This document shows positions 17,560 through 22,672 of a stretch of DNA of 22,672 nucleotides, one piece after another. The position numbers and the translations under genes are program-made. Source of the DNA: Chrysochromulina tobinii. Its lineage: Eukaryota; Haptophyta; Prymnesiales; Chrysochromulinaceae. Positions within the stretch are counted from its first letter, which is position 1, and each line of letters starts with the position of its first letter. The notes below the pieces were generated by a model. It was not told where the DNA came from, did not search any database, and saw only the letters and a list, made by a program, of their open reading frames with translations. The DNA lies in NCBI GenBank assembly GCA_001275005.1, contig JWZX01002407.1:1-22672 (forward strand), given 5' to 3'.

Positions 17560-18996
17560 ATGGCGACCCCGGACGCGCACGCCGACGTCTCTTCAGCTGG
17601 CACGTGTGCCACAGTTCGCCTGCGCTATCACCTGACGGCGAGCGTGTTTCGGCTGCCTGCCGACGATCTCAACGTCCGAGACACATTCGGCACGTCAGCC
17701 TTCCTCGTGGAAGAGGCCACGCAGCAGGTTGTGCGGCTGGATGTGGCAGGCCGGCCACTAGTGCAGCTCACTGCTGGTGCGACGTATTCAATCGTGCTGG
17801 GCGCGTCGCCAAAACTGCGCAAGCAGGCACACGAGCTCCAAGGCAAGCTCGAGGCGGCACGCACGGCTTTGACAAAGCTGATCGAGCGCCACTCCAAGTT
17901 CGCAACATGCGTAGCTGCAGAGCTGACACATCTGCGCTCGCTCCTTTCCACCATGGCCTCGTCGGCTGGCACTGCAGCGGTGACAGCAAGCATGGCCGCC
18001 GCAACAGCTGCGGCCGCCGCAACAGCTGCGGCCATGGAAACCGCATCTGAGGCAGTTGTGCGCGCGCCGACGAGCGATTATGCAGACGACACCGACATTG
18101 CTGTCGCTGACAACGAGGACGCGGCGCCAGCCACTGCGGCGGCTTTGATACCCGCGTCGATGCCTATTTCACGATCGGCGACCGTGCATCTGGAGCCCGT
18201 ACCCGATGGCACGTGGCCCTTTCGTCCTATCGGCCACTTGCGCACATGCTTTGTCGAGAAGAATGGTACGCCGCGCCAGGGGTGCGTGTGCCCGTCGTCT
18301 GCGGCCACACTGAAGCTGCAGCTAGGCAAGGGGCTCAACGCGACGCATTCGGTTGAGGGTCTTGGCGCATTCTCGCACGTGTGGATCATCTTCGTCTTCC
18401 ATTTGAATGGCAACGTCGGGACCAAATCGAAGGTCCACCCACCGCGTTGCGACGGCATGAAGACAGGGCTCTTCTCGACTCGAACGCCGCACCGGCCGAA
18501 TCCGATCGGGCTGTCGCTCGTCGAGCTCGAAGCGGTCAGGGGCGACACGCTCCATTTCCGCGGCATTGATCTCGTCGATGGCACCCCCATTCTCGATGTC
18601 AAGCCCTACGTGCCCTTTGCCGATGGCCACGGGCTGCCCGCCACAAAGGTGGCAGTAGCGCCGTGGCTTGAGACAATGCCCACACCCGACCTTGAAGTCA
18701 TGTTCACGCCCGAGGCTGAGGCGGCGCTTGCGGCGCTTGAACCATCGCTACGGCTGCTCACGAGCGCCGCGCAGGCACGCGCGGCACTCGCCGAGGTTCT
18801 CGCGGCTGATCCTCGGTCTGTTCACTGGCGGCAGCAGCGAGCCGACGTCGACTACGGTCTCTCGCTCGACTGCCTCAACGCTGTCGTCACTTTTGCGGAT
18901 GGTGTCGCGACGGTGACGCAGATTCAGCACATCGACCTCTGTGACCGTAGCCATGCCACAGCTGGCTCCAGATGTGCCATCGACGACGCTTCCTAA
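17560..18996 (+). CDS. TRMO: TRMO/TsaA-domain tRNA methyltransferase with N-terminal extension
   Basis: TrmO/TRMO proteins use SAM to methylate N6 of t6A37 in tRNA-Thr (m6t6A). The domain spans residues ~222-360 of 478 and closely follows human TRMO: FRPIGHLRTCFVEKNGTPRQ, EGLGAFSHVWIIFVFHLNGN, KSKVHPPRCDGMKTGLFSTR, TPHRPNPIGLSLVELE and GIDLVDGTPILDVKPYVPF. The C-terminal part (LAEVLAADPRSVHWRQ, then LDCLNAVVTF and VTQIQHI) matches the usual TsaA C-terminal subdomain. The N-terminal ~220 residues hold a beta-rich stretch (17-80), a predicted coiled coil (84-133), an alanine run with an 18-bp tandem repeat, and an acidic linker. Human TRMO also has an N-terminal coiled coil, but the beta-rich part is not something I recognise. 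The ATG at 17560 follows AAAAAAT and has GCG after it. No intron is needed. Confidence 0.92.
   Translation: MATPDAHADVSSAGTCATVRLRYHLTASVFRLPADDLNVRDTFGTSAFLVEEATQQVVRLDVAGRPLVQLTAGATYSIVLGASPKLRKQAHELQGKLEAARTALTKLIERHSKFATCVAAELTHLRSLLSTMASSAGTAAVTASMAAATAAAAATAAAMETASEAVVRAPTSDYADDTDIAVADNEDAAPATAAALIPASMPISRSATVHLEPVPDGTWPFRPIGHLRTCFVEKNGTPRQGCVCPSSAATLKLQLGKGLNATHSVEGLGAFSHVWIIFVFHLNGNVGTKSKVHPPRCDGMKTGLFSTRTPHRPNPIGLSLVELEAVRGDTLHFRGIDLVDGTPILDVKPYVPFADGHGLPATKVAVAPWLETMPTPDLEVMFTPEAEAALAALEPSLRLLTSAAQARAALAEVLAADPRSVHWRQQRADVDYGLSLDCLNAVVTFADGVATVTQIQHIDLCDRSHATAGSRCAIDDAS
17995..18030 (+). repeat. 18-bp tandem repeat coding for alanine run
   Basis: Two perfect copies of an 18-bp unit (17995-18012 and 18013-18030; GCCGCCGCAACAGCTGCG) encode AAATAA twice in the linker of the TRMO-like protein. 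It lies outside the catalytic domain. Confidence 0.95.
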
Positions 18997-19457
18997 ATAC
19001 AGTTGTGGATTTGCTCGCAGGTCGAGCGGTTTGCCCAGACCGCTTCGTGAGGGCATGGCGTATGCCCAGACATGCGACGAGTGAAGACGCGGCCCGCAAC
19101 GGTTTCGCGCCCGCGAATTTAGCGCCGGTCGCGGTAGGTCGCGGCTCGGCGGCTGTCGCGCGTCCCGGCCTCGCCCTCGAGCCTCTCGCCAGGGTTTCGG
19201 GACCGGCAACGGACCGCCGTCGACGCCGGCGTCGGTTCGGTTTGGGGTTTCGGTTTGCCAAGGGTCTGGGGACTGCGGGCGCGGGCGGACCGCCCGGGTC
19301 ACGCAGCTAGACGCTTCACGCTAGAGGTAGGAGCCAAGAGCTGCTACTACTGTATACATAGTCATATTTTGTAACGTTAAGCACCACACTGTTCGCGTGA
19401 ACTGTCCTCAAGCACCTCAAACGCGGGCGGCGTACTCGCGCGGGCACGCAACCCGTA

Positions 19458-19475
19458 CCGCGGAGTACTCCGCGG
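19458..19475. repeat. Perfect 18-bp palindrome
   Basis: CCGCGGAGTACTCCGCGG is a perfect self-complementary sequence without a spacer, 664-bp gap context. It could be a dimeric protein-binding site or a cruciform-prone sequence. No known consensus was recognised. Confidence 0.9.
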
Positions 19476-19529
19476 CGCAACGTGTGTAACGTAAAGATTG
19501 TGCATCATGGTGTGTCACAAGAGTTCACT

Positions 19530-19548
19530 GGGACTAGACACTAGTCCC
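19530..19548. repeat. Perfect inverted repeat, 8-bp arms with 3-nt spacer
   Basis: GGGACTAG-ACA-CTAGTCCC is a perfect inverted repeat. It lies about 113 bp past the stop of the minus-strand gene, so in that transcript it would form a compact 3' UTR hairpin. There is no T-run next to it. Confidence 0.9.
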
Positions 19549-19660
19549 GCCTGCTCAGCTCGTCGAGTGCGTGCACGGTGATGGCAGTCAGGCATCGTGG
19601 TACTGCCGCCGCACTCTCCACCGCTCTGCATGGGCCCTGTCGAGTGCCGCCGATGCACGC

Positions 19661-20539
19661 TCAGGCAGCCATCTCATCAGGCGGTGCGGGCAGATTCGGT
19701 TCGTGGATCTTGAAATTTGACGCGATGAACGCCTGCGCTTGCTCGGCATGCTTGACCATGTACGAGTCTCCACCGTAATTGGGTGCGGGCAGCTCCTGCA
19801 TCCGGTTGGCGTCCTTGATGACCTGCCGCACCCTGACTTGCTCACACTCCAAACGCTCGCCTCCCGTAGGCAGATTGGGCTTGATCCCTTGTGCGTCTCC
19901 TTTTCGGTTGGGTGTCCTCGCTTGCGTGAATTTCAGCGACTCCTTGAGCATGTAGTCCCCGAGATTGACCGTCCCCTTGATCCCCACCCACTCCCTCTTT
20001 ACCGCACCCGGCGTGAACCCCTTCGCCTTGATACTTTCGGCAACCTGTTGGGCATCGATTCCTGCATGGCCCACATTGTCGAGCTTACTGCTCGCTATCG
20101 TGTCGGGAGCCCGCATCAGGTCGAAACGGTTGCGGCTTTCGGTTGCGTTGAAGGGCGTGCTTTGGGCCATTCGGATGGCCCAGGCGTCCCCAGGTACGTG
20201 CGGCTGCTCGAGCACCTCGAGCCGTTGCGGTAACAGCTGCTGCGCGTAAGCGGCATGCGCCCTCTTCTGTGCCTCCTCTACTGGGCCGTCTGCTGTGTAC
20301 GCTGAGCGGCCGGCTGCCTGCATGCCCATGCCGCTGATGCCTCCGGTGACGACGGACACGTGTCGCTCGTAGCCCTCAATCGCCTTCACCTTTTGGATCA
20401 TGAAGGCATCGCCCAGCATGTGAGACTTGGCATGGATCGAGTCGGGCGCTTTTGCAGAATAAAGCTGCTGTGCATTCTGGGCGGCCGCGGTTCGAAAATC
20501 AGCTACGTATGGATTTGGCTTCGATTGCTCACCGCCCAT
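19661..20539 (-). CDS. Unrecognised protein with predicted N-myristoylation and four GD repeats
   Basis: A 292-residue protein that I do not recognise. The start at 20539 is chosen because the product begins MGGEQSKPNP, a good N-myristoylation signal (Gly2, Ser6), and because the frame upstream runs into low-complexity microsatellite DNA. Upstream Mets reach 20710. A degenerate unit recurs four times: HMLGDAFMIQKVKA (GD at 43-44), HVPGDAWAIRMAQS (117-118), VNLGDYMLKESLKF (194-195) and NYGGDSYMVKHAEQ (257-258), spaced 63-77 residues apart. It has no membrane helix or signal peptide and is Ala/Gln/Lys-rich. Regular repeats plus a lipid anchor suggest a membrane-associated structural or scaffold protein, perhaps of flagella or cell cortex, but this is only inference. 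The gene faces the possible SAM-like gene across the microsatellite. Confidence 0.75.
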   Translation of the reverse strand: MGGEQSKPNPYVADFRTAAAQNAQQLYSAKAPDSIHAKSHMLGDAFMIQKVKAIEGYERHVSVVTGGISGMGMQAAGRSAYTADGPVEEAQKRAHAAYAQQLLPQRLEVLEQPHVPGDAWAIRMAQSTPFNATESRNRFDLMRAPDTIASSKLDNVGHAGIDAQQVAESIKAKGFTPGAVKREWVGIKGTVNLGDYMLKESLKFTQARTPNRKGDAQGIKPNLPTGGERLECEQVRVRQVIKDANRMQELPAPNYGGDSYMVKHAEQAQAFIASNFKIHEPNLPAPPDEMAA

Positions 20540-20670
20540 GGTGGGCGTGTGTCCTCTCTTGATGCTGGGCGGGGTGGTCCATTGCGATCCTCGGATGTTT
20601 CGCCCCAAAAGTACATGTATGTTTCGCGCGCGGGTCCGAAACATGAACGTGTCTCCCACCCCCCCCCGGG

Positions 20671-20784
20671 AAGTGAGTGAGAGTGAGTGAGCGAGTGAGT
20701 GCTCACTCACTCACTCACTCACTCACTCACTCAGAGTCACTCAGACACTCACTCTCACTCCACTCCCACTCACTCTCACTCACC
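20671..20784. repeat. Inverted GAGT/CTCA microsatellite
   Basis: A GTGA-type tract (20673-20700) is followed directly by a CTCA/CACT-type tract (20701-20784), so the two halves are complementary and can fold into a long imperfect hairpin. The central stem GAGTGAGTG-ct-CACTCACTC is perfect. It lies about 130 bp upstream of the start of the minus-strand myristoyl-protein gene. A run of ten C (20659-20668 region) precedes it. Confidence 0.92.
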
Positions 20785-20871
20785 GGAATCCGCAATGTCC
20801 CGGGAACACACCAACCGCGGTGTGCCGTGTGCTGGGGAGGTGAAGCCCGGGCAGACGCGTGAGAACGTCTC

Positions 20872-21202
20872 ATGAGGAATGTGGAAAAAGGCAAGAGACG
20901 CCAGGGAGACGCGAGCGAGATGGAGACGCTGGACGCACCAGAACTGGAACCCGCATTGACACTTCTTGAGGCCATCGGGCTGGAAGCGCATACCTTCTGA
21001 CGAGGAGGAGCTCTCCATTTCGCTGCTGTGTTCAATGGGTCCGCGTCTCCGTGAAAATCTCGAAGAGCTCGGACTAAGGCCGAAGGATGCAAGTCGCTTA
21101 TCAGAGGCCCTCATTGCACCGCCTATGGTTGCGCGGGACCATGCCAGTGCCGCAGACTTTGCCGCGCAAGTGGCCGCACTCCGGGTCCACGTGACAGTGT
21201 GA
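20872..21202 (+). CDS. Possible small SAM-domain protein requiring a +1 frame change
   Basis: A first frame (ATG 20872 to TGA 20998-21000) encodes 42 residues ending in LLEAIGLEAHTF. A second frame, shifted by +1, goes on with DEEELSISLLCSM, RLRENLEELGLRPKDASRLS and EALI to a TGA at 21200-21202. Together (about 109 residues) they resemble a sterile alpha motif: LLEAIGL, then the hydrophobic LSISLLCSM, LEELGL and a final helix. The switch falls exactly at a TTC-TGA-C stop, where reading +1 would continue. Explanations are a one-base error, a pseudogene, an unrecognised intron, or programmed +1 frameshifting. There is no GT between the two frames at the junction, which argues against simple splicing there. 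The antisense frame is also open for 112 codons, so coding status itself is uncertain. Confidence 0.35.
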
Positions 21203-21231
21203 GTCGCGTCGCGCCTTTCGACGGTCAGCCC

Positions 21232-22653
21232 TTAGACTCGTTCACTCGCGTTCGCGACGGCTGAAAATCGGGGAGGCACCGGCGACGAGGAGACGTACTG
21301 ATGGCCCGCCACGCAGAAATTTGGCGTCTCACTGTCGAGTGACCGACGGCACCCCGACCCGCCGCCGCTCTTCTGGCGCATGATGTTGGTGAGGCGGCGC
21401 GGCTGGTTCACAGAAAGGCGGCGGGCTTCGCAAGCCCGAGAGTCGACCACCGGGTTGGCGGCTCCCGGGGCTGTCAGATGCGAGCTTGTCTGCTTGCCTA
21501 TGGACGCCTCCTGCTCGCGCGCCTTTTTGATTTGCTCCTCGCGCGCCTCCATCATGTCGAGCGGCCCCTTGAGGTCTTTGCCCCAGACGTCGACCGACGC
21601 GCCTGCGTCGAGGAGCAGCATGAGCACCGGCTCGCGCGAGGAGCTTCCCGTGTGCGCATCGATAGCGTGCATCAGCGGGGTCCACCCCCACACGTCCTTC
21701 ATGTCGAGCGTCGCGCCGCCATCGATCAGCACCTTGACGACGGCCGCCGAGCAGTTGCGCGACGCGACCGCGAGCGCCGACTTGTCAAGGAAGGCGGCGT
21801 CGGGATTCGCGCCGCGCTGCAGCAGCGCGCGCACCTCGAGAGCAGAAGCGGAGCGGCTGACTGCGGCGAGCAGCGCCGCCTCGGGCGTGCCGCTTGACGC
21901 GACGGCGGCCTCAGCGCGCGCCTGGATCTCGCCCTGCTCGGCCATAGAGAGCTCCGCCGTCTCCGCCGCGAGCATCGAGCGCTCCTCGGCCGAGAGGGGA
22001 GCGATCCGCTCGCGCAGCGCTTCGCGGCCCAACTTGCCCACTTTTGAGTAGTCGCTGTTCGCTTGCGCGGCCGCGGATGCCTTCTCCAGCTCAACATCTT
22101 TGAGTTCCTCCTGTGCGAAGGCCAGCGGTCCGATTTTGACTTCCAGTGGCGGCGGCGGCGGTACGAGCCCCTTGAACCAGGAACTTGCGGCAATAAAGGT
22201 CAGGGCCGGGTGCACCACCTTGACGTACAGTGGTGAGATCACTTTGATGTAGAGCGTCTTGCGGTACATGAACACGGCGACCCCAAGTAGTGCAAGCAAA
22301 GAGACTGCAACGCCGATCACGTACACGGTCTCAATGGGCACGCCAGACGGGGGCGGAGAAGGCGAAGGCGGGGGCGGCGAGGTTGAAGGTGGCGGCGGTG
22401 AAGGCAGAGGTGAGGGCGGCGGAGGCGAGGGCGAGGGCGGCGGCGGGGATGGTGGTTGCGGCGGGGGCGGGGTTGGAGGCGGTGAGGGCGAGGGTGGCGG
22501 CGGAGATGGCGATGGCGTCACCGGCGGCGGTGGCAGAGGCGGTGGCGGCGATGGCGGTGGTGGTGGACAGCAGTGGAGGCGGTGGCGGCGAGAGCGGTCG
22601 TGGCGGTGGTGGTGATGGCGGTGGCGGTGAAGGGGGGCGACGCGGGGCGACAT
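21232..22653 (-). CDS. Proline-rich single-pass membrane protein with ankyrin repeats, possibly partial
   Basis: A predicted surface protein of at least 473 residues, open upstream to the window edge, so the true start may lie outside. The N-terminal region is His/Arg-rich, followed by a serine-proline block (30-103) of SPPPP and PSPSPPP units, as in extensin or pherophorin-like hydroxyproline-rich glycoproteins. One hydrophobic helix (about 110-129, VYVIGVAVSLLALLGVAVFMY) is followed by basic RKTLYIK. The C-terminal side has a helical, charged stretch (170-255) and ankyrin repeats (about 258-365) with ALLAAVSRS, VRALLQRGANPDA, VVKVLIDGGATLDMKDVWGWTPLMHAI and LMLLLDAGASVD. This suggests a wall-linked protein with a cytoplasmic ankyrin platform. 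The tail after ~385 is low complexity and may hide an intron. The domain order is visible; function is inferred. Confidence 0.8.
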   Translation of the reverse strand: MSPRVAPLHRHRHHHHRHDRSRRHRLHCCPPPPPSPPPPLPPPPVTPSPSPPPPSPSPPPTPPPPQPPSPPPPSPSPPPPSPLPSPPPPSTSPPPPSPSPPPSGVPIETVYVIGVAVSLLALLGVAVFMYRKTLYIKVISPLYVKVVHPALTFIAASSWFKGLVPPPPPLEVKIGPLAFAQEELKDVELEKASAAAQANSDYSKVGKLGREALRERIAPLSAEERSMLAAETAELSMAEQGEIQARAEAAVASSGTPEAALLAAVSRSASALEVRALLQRGANPDAAFLDKSALAVASRNCSAAVVKVLIDGGATLDMKDVWGWTPLMHAIDAHTGSSSREPVLMLLLDAGASVDVWGKDLKGPLDMMEAREEQIKKAREQEASIGKQTSSHLTAPGAANPVVDSRACEARRLSVNQPRRLTNIMRQKSGGGSGCRRSLDSETPNFCVAGHQYVSSSPVPPRFSAVANASERV

Positions 22654-22672
22654 ACGGAGGGGATGGTGGCGG

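Larger units (their letters stand above)
18997..19660. other. Intergenic region between convergent genes
   Basis: This 664-bp gap separates the 3' ends of the TRMO-like gene (plus) and the myristoyl protein gene (minus). No convincing gene is present; the plus-strand frame 18972-19310 overlaps the TRMO end and lacks a domain. AT-rich sequence at 19343-19382 (TATACATAGTCATATTTTGTAACGTTAAG) may include polyadenylation signals. Two clean inverted repeats lie at 19458-19475 and 19530-19548. Confidence 0.55.

Noticed and set aside
22259-22615. Plus-strand glycine-rich frame resembling a Gly-rich wall protein
   Set aside because: It is the complement of the SPPPP-coding block; (GGCGGT)n appears automatically. 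The minus strand has a membrane helix and ankyrin repeats, so that strand is real.
1-22672. Search for a bacterial-type operon, CRISPR array, phage, toxin or defence cluster
   Set aside because: Introns, eukaryotic protein families and mixed strand use make a prokaryotic system unlikely; no regularly spaced repeats or mobile-element genes were found.

Overview
This window looks like GC-rich nuclear DNA of a unicellular eukaryotic alga. Genes lie on both strands with short intergenic gaps. Several coding regions are split by short GT-AG introns of about 90-135 nt. The products are eukaryotic (AP-2 alpha, DENR, Trm5, TRMO, an SLC35-type transporter, a serine/proline-rich wall-type protein). The fatty-acid synthase KAS II begins with an ER-type signal peptide followed by a transit-like stretch, which is typical of algae with secondary plastids. 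A haptophyte is my best guess, but dinoflagellate, pelagophyte or cryptophyte relatives are not excluded by the sequence alone.

Layout, left to right: a possible C-terminal scrap of a plus-strand gene at the left edge (3-119); threonine synthase on the minus strand (644-2182 or 2236); a three-exon minus-strand transporter of the SLC35/triose-phosphate-translocator type (about 4200-2632), which shares a 349-bp divergent intergenic region with a two-exon plastid KAS II gene (4550-6080); tRNA m1G37 methyltransferase Trm5 (6560-7909); a carbonyl-reductase-like SDR (8727-9590); two-exon DENR (9791-10735); an unrecognised protein with a glycosyltransferase-like look (about 10948-12621); a 640-bp gap with a hairpin plus T-run and a double bZIP-type site; AP-2 alpha adaptin on the minus strand (16233-13262), whose reading frame breaks in a C-run; a divergently transcribed J-domain/ubiquitin-like protein (16568-17263); an imperfect tandem duplication of about 95 bp; a TRMO/TsaA-domain protein (17560-18996); a 664-bp gap with two clean inverted repeats; a minus-strand, predicted N-myristoylated protein with a four-fold GD repeat (20539-19661); an inverted GAGT/CTCA microsatellite; a possible small SAM-domain gene that would need a +1 shift at a UGA (20872-21202); and a minus-strand proline-rich, single-pass membrane protein with ankyrin repeats that is open to the right edge (22653-21232).

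Most genes are housekeeping: amino-acid and fatty-acid synthesis, tRNA position-37 modification, translation re-initiation, and clathrin-mediated endocytosis. I see no operon-like system, CRISPR array, transposon, rRNA or tRNA. The less ordinary items are the J-domain plus ubiquitin-like fusion, the GD-repeat myristoyl protein, the proline-rich/ankyrin membrane protein, the duplicated splice donor in the transporter, the AP-2 alpha frame break, and the UGA-centred frame change in the SAM-like gene.
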